Source: Tubulanus polymorphus (lineage: Eukaryota; Nemertea; Palaeonemertea; Tubulaniformes; Tubulanidae). Taken from it: a stretch of 64,000 bases of DNA. The notes under the pieces are model-generated. The model saw nothing but the letters and a program-made list of their open reading frames with translations, did not search any database and was not told the DNA's origin. A program made the position numbers and the translations under genes. Of this stretch, positions 50,401-60,473 are shown piece by piece; within the stretch, counting starts at the first letter, position 1; each line of letters begins with the position of its first letter. The DNA lies in contig NC_134025.1 in NCBI RefSeq assembly GCF_964204645.1, positions 11,847,001-11,911,000 of the forward strand. The letters run 5' to 3'.

Positions 50401-53400
50401 TCAGAAGAACGGATTTCATTTGGTAATCTGCCATTGTTCAGTTGTGGGAGACGTGTTATCTATCTGTCCAATAGATCACCTGACCACACCATTTCGTTCA
50501 AATGGCATGTCACTGTAGGTACTGACAAAGAGGTAAATCCTTGATCCTGTTTATCCTTAGATTTTCATCCTGAGTAAATGTGGTAAAAACGGGAGTATTT
50601 TTAATCGAATCTTTTGGCAATACTTTAGGTGGTCCGTGTGTCTCCAAACTGTGGTGTTTTGAAGCCTAGCTGTAGTCAACAAATACAAATCAAATTCCTG
50701 GCATGCACAGTTCCTTCATTTTATGACATCGATTTAGTTTGTGAGGTATGTAAGAAAAATATTTTATCGCAACCACATATTGAACCACTGGCTGAAAGTG
50801 CAAGAAGATGTGCAACGTTTTATTTGCTTCAGATCACTGATGAAACTGAAATGGATAAGTATAAAGAAAAGTTGGCAGCTTGGTTTGAGGAGAAAGAACG
50901 ACAGAAAGTTGAATTTACGATCACTGAGAATAACATCGACGCTGATATGATTCATGACCTGAATCCCGAGGTATCAATCGAAAACCATTTCCAATCCTTG
51001 ATTGAGTTTAACTTGCTTAGTGGGTAACTCTGAATATAATCACAATAAGTAAGAGTTCGAACTGCTAGATTTTGTAATTGGTGTATAGAGGCCTTTAGCA
51101 AAATCTAACGTGTTCGCTGCCCGCTATGAGTATACTCTTCAGTGCCATTACGAATATACTTGTAGCTGATTTTTTCTATTCACTCTTAGATATTTGCCCT
51201 CTTGCACACGGGAATGACCTGATTGGCTGTTAATGTTAACAAACTCTTCTACATTCTGAATGCTCATTGGCCAATTTCGAGCAAAGGCTGACTATGTAGA
51301 AGCTCCAGTACCGACCTACAAGTATACTCATAATGGCAATTGGGGGTGGCAGGGAATGTGTTAAACATTTCAGTCCATGTAAAGATCAAAGTGTATCTTA
51401 ACTAGGCAACGTTAATTGTATCTGGTTCAGTGAATTTTTTGCCGTATATAAATCTGCTGTCATAAAACAAACTGATAGGCAGCTTTTAATGTCTTAACAG
51501 AAGCGGCCACCTAGTGGAAAATTAAAGGCTCTGGAAGAAATTGAAAAGGCAGCTCTAGAGGGTAATATGCCATCGTATTCCACTTTACCACCAATTAAAC
51601 GACTCACCGATGACCAAGCTATCGCATTGGAAAAAGAGAAGAGAAAACTACAGCAGGAGTATTACCCTAAGCCAAAAGCAGCTAAACCATTTCTTCTCCA
51701 TCTCGGCGTTACTTCCAGAAGTCATGACGTTGCAGAATTTCAGAGTAACTTCCCCGATGATTATGAGAAATATCATATCGATAGGTGATTATTGTCCTTT
51801 GGAGTTGTCCAGCGAACAACCCTTTTTTCTGGGTACCAATACATTGTATTTACAATAGATCCCCAGGTATCTTATATTGAATCTAGAATCAAAAGCGAGG
51901 CGCAGTGGCCGAGTGGTTAAAGCCGCCGGTCACTGGTCTCGTCAATCCAGGGTTTATGGGTTCAAACCCTGGTGGCGACAGAGTTTCGAAGGTTCTTCTC
52001 TGGTCTCTCCCGATTGGGAAAAAGAAACATCGAACCTGCTTATAATGCCCTGTGTGGCGCTTAGCGGGTTGAGGGTGTTAAAAAAAAAAAATCAAAAGCT
52101 CTGTAGATACCCAGGCATTAGGTAATGATACACATCTGTCACCAACTGCCTCATCGAAAACTGATAAAGTAACAGTGATCCTGCCATTTGAGGATCAACA
52201 CACGGCCGATCACGTCAAGCAAACATGATATACGTAGTTAAAGTGCCTATCTTGGTGTCAACATAAGACTTACATTCTTTAGTATTAAACTCAATGCCTT
52301 TTGAAAACTGTCAATGTTTTCAATTCAATGTAATTCAGCAATTTTCAGTTCTTAGAAAATGTTAAAGCAATTTTCATTGCCTTGTAAATGAAATACTCCT
52401 AATTAAAACCATGGAACCAATCATTAAGTGGAGTCTATGTAGCTATGAACAAATTATCATTGAATTTTCAGGTGCCTAAAAGAGCACGCTCCAAAGAATG
52501 AAAGCCAGAAAAATGAAACGAGTGAAGCGACGGTGGCTTTAACGTGCAGTGAGGCTGAAGCAGATGTTATAAGTGGTGTAATGAGCAATATTCTAAGGTA
52601 CATACCTTAACTCTTACAAAGTACTTACTCTTTCATTGATGAAAATTCAATGCAAATTTCTTTCCCAATCATTTTCAGGAGTTTACTGAACGATGCCGAC
52701 TTCCACGGGACAGTCGCCGAGATACCTAATGAGCCACTGCCCTATTTCCAGCAACTCTGTAGCTCTACTAAGGATGAATACGAGTCACCTAAGCCAACGC
52801 CAGATCATTCAAAGGTACATTACATTACAGTTAACATTGACCTCTGGGGTATCATAAATACCGGAAATTTAAGCGGAATGGATTTATCTATTATGATATC
52901 TATTAATAGTTGGCGAGTCCCGAGCCTGATGTTGAACTTACACTTGATGCACAACCTGCGTTGGATGATGTGGAACCAGAATTAGCTAATATCAAGGTAA
53001 CTTAATTTTATAGTGTCCGGTTTCAAGAAACTCCTCTTGCATACATTTATGCTCGCCTTTAATAATGTGTATGTGAAATGAAAACCCATGCTAATTGAAG
53101 AATTAGATAGCATTTTAAAATCATCAACTTGAACCTCATTTTTCAGGCTGCCGATAGCGAGGATGTTGTTCCAGTAACGAGCCCTCAGCCTACAGTACTG
53201 CCGAGCCCACCTAGTTCTGCACTTCCTCCTACAGATTCTGATATAAAACGAAGCTACGAAGAGGAAGGCAAAGACCAAGAAAAGCAGGTCATCAGAAGGT
53301 AAATATGTGTTCAAGTATTGTGCAGGAGGTAAAATGATTAGTGGTTAAAGTATTTGTCATTTCTCCTCGATAGTTCACCAGAGTTTGTTAACTTACTCGA

Positions 53401-53545
53401 GATGGTCATTGAGAACACCTTATCAAATATAATGATGGAAGCGTCGAACAAAGAGTTTAATATCACTGCTAGGCCACGAATTATTGCCTTATTACCGAAA
53501 CCTGGATCAGCGTCGAGCACGGGCAGTCGTAAATCTACGAAATAG
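38303..53545 (+). CDS. CFAP65: Cilia- and flagella-associated protein 65 (CCDC108)
   Basis: Axonemal protein of motile cilia and sperm flagella, built of ASH/MSP-like beta-sandwich repeats and thought to belong to a central-pair complex. Coding exons: 38303-38460, 39783-39921, 40176-40306, 41061-41175, 41646-41730, 41820-41965, 42049-42162, 42391-42499, 42582-42697, 42915-43064, 43284-43412, 43552-43620, 43714-43803, 44089-44227, 44353-44438, 44963-45089, 45466-45634, 45809-45947, 46052-46191, 46312-46555, 46769-46934, 47501-47629, 47739-47889, 48083-48151, 48598-48811, 48926-49084, 49379-49489, 49610-49801, 50230-50532, 50629-50745, 50833-50970, 51501-51784, 52472-52597, 52679-52814, 52910-52996, 53147-53299, 53374-53545. 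This gives ~1,766 aa, against ~1,925 in human. Family blocks: [42 protein letters not shown]. The ATG at 38303 follows an in-frame TAG. Phases match at every junction except the last. Confidence 0.92.
38662..39209. repeat. 548-bp near-perfect inverted repeat in CFAP65 intron 1
   Basis: Two arms of ~250 bp (38662-38911 and 38960-39209) are reverse complements with only scattered mismatches, separated by a ~48-bp loop. The outer ends read CTAATGTCTATTTATTAAT and its complement. Transcription of CFAP65 would place a long hairpin in the pre-mRNA. Non-coding. Confidence 0.88.
39352..39648. mobile_element. TTAA-associated MITE, copy in CFAP65 intron 1
   Basis: TTAA is followed by CCCTTTCAGTGC. The far end is GCACTGAAAGGG followed by CTAA, a one-base variant of TTAA. 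The interior contains inverted ACACCGC(A/G)...GCGGTGTA phrases and TGCTGCCATCTTTCAATAGAG. TTAA targets and CCC...GGG termini fit a piggyBac-type MITE. A diverged partial copy is at 471-617 and another full one at 62497-62762. Confidence 0.75.
44963..50970 (+). CDS. CFAP65: CFAP65 central part
   Basis: Sixteen exons of further beta-sandwich modules. Recognisable blocks are [94 protein letters not shown] and [26 protein letters not shown] is a typical ASH/hydin-like start of a strand pair. The block ends in an acidic/basic helix ([18 protein letters not shown]), the start of the C-terminal coiled-coil region. Confidence 0.9.
50746..50832 (+). other. 87-nt stop-free intron (possible exitron) in CFAP65
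   Basis: The segment starts GTATGTAAG and ends TTTGCTTCAG, strong splice signals. It is 87 nt long, is in frame with both neighbours and has no stop. Retention would add 29 residues, beginning [15 protein letters not shown], to the protein. I annotate it as an intron because of its splice sites, but both forms are open. Confidence 0.6.
51501..53545 (+). CDS. CFAP65: CFAP65 C-terminal exons
   Basis: Six exons. The first has a charged helix ([35 protein letters not shown]). Three low-complexity acidic/Pro/Ser exons follow. The last encodes [20 protein letters not shown] and ends GSRKSTK-stop. Exon 53147-53299 is 51 whole codons, whereas the last exon needs two bases from before. The mismatch is described in findings. 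Confidence 0.75.
51887..52099 (+). mobile_element. tRNA-derived SINE with target-site duplications
   Basis: The body (51897-52089) begins GAGGCGCAGTGGCCGAGTGG. It has an A box (TGGCCGAGTGG) and a B box (GGTTCAAACCC) at the spacing of a Leu/Ser-type tRNA. A non-tRNA part and a terminal A run follow. The 10-mer AATCAAAAGC flanks it exactly on both sides (51887-51896, 52090-52099). It lies in a CFAP65 intron, in the sense orientation. Confidence 0.88.
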
Positions 53546-53896
53546 GTGATGAAACTGTTTATGTGGTGATAAAGTGGCAATTCTGCTGGATCAAACTCTC
53601 GTTATTAAATGGTGGTTGTATAAAATATTAAGTTAAATTTTATTTTGTTTAAAAATTCTATTATTTCTATACAGTTATGGTAAAATTGGTTAATGATTGC
53701 CGTATGCTTAAGTGAATCGTTGTACATGTACTACCATACATGGGCTGATATATACGTATCCATTGCCATTGCCGCTTCAGATTTTATGATATCAGGAGCT
53801 CTGTCCATTATGATTGTGATAAGATACTGGTTGCTATGAAACTTAAAAAATTGTATGGCAATATATATTCACATATATTTTTTGTTTAACATAATG

Positions 53897-53902
53897 AATA
53901 AA
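53897..53902 (+). terminator. Polyadenylation signal AATAAA, CFAP65
   Basis: AATAAA ~350 nt after the CFAP65 stop, within AT-rich sequence and followed by TG-containing sequence. It gives a plausible compact 3'UTR. Confidence 0.45.
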
Positions 53903-55348
53903 CAATGATAAAGAATAATTGCTGCAATTTTTCATTCGTTGACTAAATATACATTTTATTCGATTGAAGCCTTGCTCTCGCGATGGCCATGTGATCTTCC
54001 ATTCCTTACATAATCACGAGCAGGAGGTCCAACTGCTTGCTTGTCGACCTTCGTTCAAATCTAGGACATGAGTGGTTTTGCTTCGCACATTGAAGTTAAT
54101 CAACTAATGTTTTTCTTTTTAAATTATACTTGTTTCCAAGCAACCAATGGGCATTGTGTATCACATTGACATTTCTTCAAAGCTTTCAATCGCCATCTGT
54201 TGTATATTGATCTGTTTTCTTGTGATGGTTGGGGTTGGTATATACCATTGTGTAGAATGAGGGTAAAAATGGACGATTTCCATTAGTTATTTTGTGTGCA
54301 TAGGTACTGAAACTGAACCTATACATGTATCGTTCTTTGTTACATGACACACAGAGCAAATGACCCATGGACATTTTCAGGAGCTAAGCTGATGTCTTAA
54401 CAAACTAGTCCGGATACGAAGAACACTCGAGGGCTAAACACTTCTCCATGCTTTTAGGGGGTATAAAATCTGTCACACTTAAGACTGGGGGGCAGAGCTG
54501 TCGGAAGGAATTTTTCGGTGGCGAGGCTTATTTCTGAAGGGGGTCCTTCCCTAGAAAAATTTTGAAAATTGAATCGCCAGAGATGCATTTTGGGGCCATT
54601 TCACGGTCTCAATCACAGAAGCATGAGAAGTCGTGAGCCAACCACCTAGTACAGAGAACAAGCTGCTATGCAGTACAGCATGCTTTTGAAAATTTTTGTT
54701 AAGGAAAAAAGTGGGGCGGCTTTGGCCGCCCCTGTGGGGACACTTCATTTTTACAAAAATCCTAGTTGTAATCCTTATCTTACAATAATGATTAAAGTTT
54801 AGCGATACATTTATTTAGGCCAAACCAGCTAAGGGTAAATGCAACTGACCCATGACCTAAGGGCCTTGCTAATCAAATATCCTTTTTTCAGTTCTTGACT
54901 TGCGTATATCATGTGGAATATTCCCGAGAAGAATAAACTTAAAAACCATGAATACATTTCTGTACAAGTTATACACATTATTATTTTCAGTATACAAGAA
55001 GCAACTACCTACACAATCGCTATAGATAGTAGTCGCTGTAGCCTCTCGCTTTACATAGTTTACCATGAGCCACTTGACTAGGCCAAGGACAAGAGAAAAA
55101 ATGCACAAAGTTCATTTCATTTCATTAAACACTCACTATGAAAAAAGAAACGAGAATATAATTTCTGTTTTCTTTTATTATTATTACAAACTGTAGTAGT
55201 ATTAAACATTACTATTGAACTTGAATCATTAATTACTTTCACATATAACACAACCTGCCAGGAGAAGGCCGATACGAGAACATACTGGAAAACAACTGAC
55301 ATTATTATGCTTTTCGAATCTTCAATGACCTTGTCAAGGCCACAACTG

Positions 55349-55456
55349 CAGGGCCCAGTTTCACAAAGCTAATTACAATTAGTTTTAATTGTTCATTGAA
55401 AATGAGAACCTTGTAATAGGTAACTAATCATAACTTTGTTTTGTAACTCAGCCCGG
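55349..55456. mobile_element. Foldback element (GGGCCCAGTTTCACAAAG)
   Basis: Ends CAGGGCCCAGTTTCACAAAG and TTGTAACTCAGCCCGG bound a short imperfect palindrome with the shared interior phrase TTCATTGAAAATGA. Same loose family as 15562-15651, 62017-62112 and 63225-63580. Confidence 0.55.
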
Positions 55457-55955
55457 TTGCTGCTGCCTTACTTCGTCGGGACCAAATCAACTGGAAAAGG
55501 TTAATTGAAACAGTTCGTAACAATTAATCAACCTTCTCGACACTAATTAACAGACTTCAGGGGTTTTCAGAGTTAACACATACTAAGTATGTGCGCAGTT
55601 TTGGCAGAAATAGCAAATTACACGGTAATCCTCAGTTCTTTGGTAAATATTTGACCTCAAAGGGTCAATTCCTATGCACCTGAGTCAAAAGCAACTTTTT
55701 TCAGTTCACTGTCAGCACGATGTTATAACATTCTTATGGGATAACCAGTTCTTCACTGTACATGTTAAGGTACACATACACCCGGGTAATGATTCATAAA
55801 ATCATTACTTATGAAGCCAGTGAATTTGGATAGTACCGTGATGTCCCAACCAGCGATATTCAATAGGCTTGACTATAATAATTCAGCTTTCATTAAATCA
55901 TGGGTTCTAACTAAAATGAAGACAGTCAACCCTCAATCTACAAATGTTTTAAAAC

Positions 55956-56058
55956 CAGGGGCCGGTTTAATAGACTGGTATCAACTTTAACCCGGGGGCT
56001 AACTTATCAAGTTAACCCCCTGGTTAAAGTAAATACCGGTCTATAAAACCGGCCCCAG
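55956..56058. mobile_element. Foldback element (CAGGGGCCGGTTTAATAGAC)
   Basis: A ~100-bp palindrome. CAGGGGCCGGTTTAATAGAC at the left pairs with ACCGGTCTATAAAACCGGCC at the right. The arms continue through TTTAACCCGGGGG / CCCCCTGGTTAAAG around a short loop. Confidence 0.7.
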
Positions 56059-59000
56059 CATTTCAGCTAGGGTTACCATAATACAGTGTAAGAGAAGACC
56101 GAAATCATACCCATTAGTGTAAATGCCACGTGGTGCAGGGTTGGCGGGTTGACTGCTAAAAACTATTAACTCAGTTCAAACACAGCTTTCTCCTTAACGC
56201 AGCAACAGTTAATGTCATAATAAAATCAATTTACAAAAGCGAGGTCTCATTCGGTTGAATTTTTTTGAATGATCATTCTTAAGTAATCTGTACAGAAGAA
56301 AAGAATAAATAAGTTTATTACCACCAGCGATGACGAAGGCCGTTTCCAGTGGTATACGATTCTATTACACGTATTATTTACCAAGTTCACACATTGAAAT
56401 GCATTGTGGGGTTATTAGAGAGGTTGTATTTGTCGCAAATAAGGTACCAGCCCACTATCAGAACAGTCGGATTCATGTACGCAGTCCAAATAAGATCACT
56501 TTCAATCAACTCTTTATCTGAAACGCACAGTAGTGTTGCCGGTACCCTATTAACAAAATTGCTCGTAAAAGAAAACATTTCTAACACTGGAGACAGCCTA
56601 CTATCAGTCAACTAAGAATGACCACCTTCAATGGGAATAATTTTTTTAAGCCCATCGCCAAATAGTCGAATGAATTATCAATCAATCAATCTAGACAATA
56701 AAGAATGACAATAGGAAAGTAATAAAATATGCAACCAAAAAGAATTAAGAATTTTGGGACATTTCAGCATTGCGATAGGAATAAATGCTCCAAAGACAGT
56801 TAAACTGTTGCTTTGGCGGTCCACCACCTAAATTCGGCTTCGACCGGTATCACTTTTCGATAAAGAAAAAATATTAAGAAATTCGTTTTTCGAGATACCT
56901 GGACCGCGAGTCGACGTCATCTTAATCATTGACCGATTTTCTCCTTCGAGTCTTGTCATAAATATTTACAGAATTACACGATACGTTCGCTAAAAATGTA
57001 CACACCCCGTCGCGCGAGAGAATACTCACAAAATATTTTTCTGTATTTTTTTTTCCCTTTTAAATCTCAACGAACCGAAGAATACGTCACACAAAAACTT
57101 TCAACAAATTATATATATACATATATCTATATACACGTATATGTATAATGTTTTTAATACCGTAATAGCTTTATAAAACACTCAAACACCACCTGTGTAC
57201 GATTCATCATCACAGACCGAGAGAAAGTGTTGCAGAAAAAAAATTCCGTTTTTTTTTTTTGGTCGCACTAATTTTCTACGAATTTATCTTCTAGAAAATA
57301 CCCATTTTCACCGAGAGCTAATGACTAAGTTAATATTCAGACGCATCAGACTGGTGCATGGGAGCGCTGGAGCTAGTTGCACAGACGGACGACGCCTAGA
57401 TTTAAGATCGACGTACCGGTCTTGGTTCAACAGCCAATCTAACAACAACTTGTAGACCAATCTTGAGATCTAAAAGACCATTTCCGGATTAACCAGACAT
57501 AAGCGGAGACTTCGCAACTCGGCTCTACAAACAACAGCATATTTGATATGTACTGAGAAACGGACATCTGCATTCGAGAATTTAGACGCTATGCAAATGT
57601 TGAACTTATATTCTAAATACGATATTCGACTGAATCAATGGATATGCATGGTAAGTTCCGGTCGTATGAGAATTAGAATACATTTCCTTGCTACCGTCGA
57701 GATCTTGAATTCTCAATGTAGGTTGAATCGCCCTCCAATACAACACAAAAAAGGCCACTTATCGACAAATGGCATCATGGTACTATACGAGCAATCACAA
57801 AAATACATTAAAAAGCTTTTTTATTCCGTACATGCCCCACTCCAGAGTATATTGTACCACATTCAGTCGACAACAACGATCGCGGTAGTTCCCCGGGTCA
57901 CGAGAGAGGGTCAACATCGAAACAGGGCAACTTTATACACTTCTAATATTTATCATCGTGATGACCTACCGGCAGTTAATGAGACACCTCGAAATCGAGT
58001 CATCGTATTATAAGAAATAAATAACATACATTACTTTTAATCATATACAATTGAAACGTGTACCGTCAGTTATAGCAGACACATACACACTGCAATTGTT
58101 AACGTACGTTACGTATTATACAAAAATTCTGTAAAACTTTCTTTTTCAATCAATCGTCAGAAAATACTGCTTGAATATACGGGTTTAAAACCTGAATTCT
58201 ATTAGGCATTCAAACGGCATGAACACGAAACCGAACAACGAAATTGCAACACTGGATGAAAGAGCGCACTTTCATGAATTCAGCTACGTCGGCGGGTGTC
58301 AGAGAACTTTTCACATTTCAATTAATGGTGATAACACAAACTCGGGGGTCCAGAGACATCGTGCCCACTCGGGAAATGGTCTAAAATGCCCAAAAATCCC
58401 ACAATTTCATAATTCAAAGTAACGACTTTGAAACTCGCCAAAATCATTGAACATGTCATAAGCAACAATTTTGCAATTGAATGTGCTAACAAAATATGCA
58501 TAGATCCCAATGTTATTCCACTATTCAACGCTAAGTGGTGAAAACACAAAAACCAAATATAGCTGCAAAGCAGCGATAAGGGGTTTTCTGCCGTGTTGGT
58601 TTAAATGCCATAGAATTTTGCATACTAAGTCTAATTGAAATCAGTCTTCATCAGTTGATTAAATGTGGCTATTTTTTGTAGTGCAATGAAAAAGTTTTAA
58701 GAATAACAGATATGGTGCTTCCACTGTACAGTCCCCTGGTGGGAGTTTTATGAACTGATAATGTACATGTTTGTACCAACATACCAAGTTTTGTTATTCA
58801 TATGATAAAACCAACTGAATCAAATGTGAAAAACCAATATTTGGGACACAGATGCATCTAGGGTAGATACATCGATAAATCAAATATCAAAACCATACAT
58901 CAAAGTGCGTCGAATAGTTACCATGAAAACTAGAAGATTCTGCCTATAGACCAACAGACAGATGGATGATGGACGAAAAGTTAACACAATAGCCTGCGGG

Positions 59001-59466
59001 AACTTTAGTTCGAAGTGGGCTAAAAATCAAATGAAGCCCCTTTCAGGACTAGCTGGCTACAAATTTGACAACAGCGATATCTCTGCCCAAGATCAGTGGA
59101 TTTTAAAGATTTTAATTTCTTATGTCCCACGTGGGCTAAAAAGGCGCTCGAAAAACCAAAAAATATTCAATATTTCTCCTTCTTGGAAAAATGCTCACGT
59201 GAACCATATGCAATGCGTCCTGCGTCCTGGTTGAGACTTTCACGCGTTGTATAAGCCATTGTTGTATTATTCAATTTCTTAATGAGACTATTTAGACTGA
59301 TCCAAGCGTCGCAAATACACCACATCCGGGGAAACACGATCCCGTACGCAGCTGGTGAATTCCGGCGATAAAAACGAAATAATAATAATAATATTAATTA
59401 TAATTATAATAATACACAATTACTATGGTAAGAGCCTAAAGTTTTTGGCTAATTAATCATTGTGTA

Positions 59467-60473
59467 CTACGAAGACATAAAACTATTGCCACTTTTCATA
59501 CGTTCTAGTTCCTCGATTTGCTGTCGTAGAAATAAGATCCTGAAATTAAATCAAACAAAAGCGAATGACAAAATGTTCATAGGCAGAATTTACGTCGAAA
59601 ATGAACTCCAAATAAATCCCCTTTTTAGCATATTTTTTACATTTTTAGATCAATTGGTAGTCGGGTCTGCATGGTATGGTAATAGAACCCAATACCCCGT
59701 ATGCTTCTTTACGTGAACGCCGAGTTACAATTTTTTCACCTATGATCAACAGGATTAAATACCTTTGTTCTTGTAAAGTGGACTGTATATTAGTTATTCT
59801 AACTAGTGACCGTGCCTTCTTTAAATCACAGGATACTTGTGTGGACAGCAAACTACCCAGGTTATGAGCTTCATCACTATAGTGGTCGGCCTGTAAGAAA
59901 CACAGACGTAAACCATTTGCAAACTGACGGCTGTAGCATGGTATACAGCGGATACATATGCAACAGATACATCAGAAATGTTCCCGAAACCAAGATAATC
60001 CCATTTTTGTTATATATCCCTACAAACATTAAGACTAGTCTCCGGACTGAGTTTATCAGTCAATACTAAGGTTTATTGAGCTAAACTCAGTAACTAAAAG
60101 GGTAGTTCTATGCTGGAGCATAATAGAAACAAAGCCACTGAAAGCAGCTAGAAAATCACGGATTATTTTGTACGTATCAGCACGTATGAGTTTTGTCTTT
60201 CAAGCACTATGTAAGCTCGATTCAAAATGTGGCTGCAACATAACTGACGCCTCTGACAATGAATAGAAAAAAAATTTGCTAACCCGATAACATACCTGTT
60301 TTTCATACATTTCTGACGGCCATCCAGTGACGTGGCTCACTAAGCGTTCGTCGTAATAATTACGTAAAGATGGCGCTAGTTCACACGTCGTCGGTTTCAA
60401 GGCAGCAGCCGCTAATGAGCTTACAGGGACGCCTTGGGAACTCGTATGACTCGGCGATGGGCTATTTTCATTC
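59467..60473 (-). CDS. WAC: WAC C-terminal coiled-coil exons and stop
   Basis: Three exons (60473-60296, 59890-59763, 59539-59467) hold the most conserved part of the protein. It begins ALKPTTCELAPSLRNYYDER and ends ELERMKSGNSFMSS-stop. Heptad-like leucines and the EQRILFLRQQI block fit a coiled coil. This part identifies the gene. Confidence 0.88.

Larger units (their letters stand above)
53920..59466. other. CFAP65-WAC convergent interval, including likely WAC 3'UTR
   Basis: No coding exon recognised. WAC genes often have long 3'UTRs, and an AATAAA on the - strand at 56314-56319 would give one of ~3.1 kb, but this is unproven. Small foldbacks lie at 55349-55456 and 55956-56058. A copy of the GCAGGCTATTGTGTT repeat lies near 58955-59035. 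A 156-codon + strand frame at 57543-58013 matches nothing I know. Confidence 0.5.

Noticed and set aside
51897-51980. Functional tRNA-Leu/Ser gene
   Set aside because: The A and B boxes are good, but the segment continues into a SINE body with an A tail and has target duplications. No convincing acceptor stem closes.
52982-53314. 110-codon antisense frame over CFAP65 C-terminal exons
   Set aside because: Shadow of coding exons 52910-52996 and 53147-53299. No independent support.
57543-58013. 156-codon open frame on the + strand
   Set aside because: No recognised domain, composition like the surrounding non-coding DNA, and antisense to the likely WAC 3'UTR.
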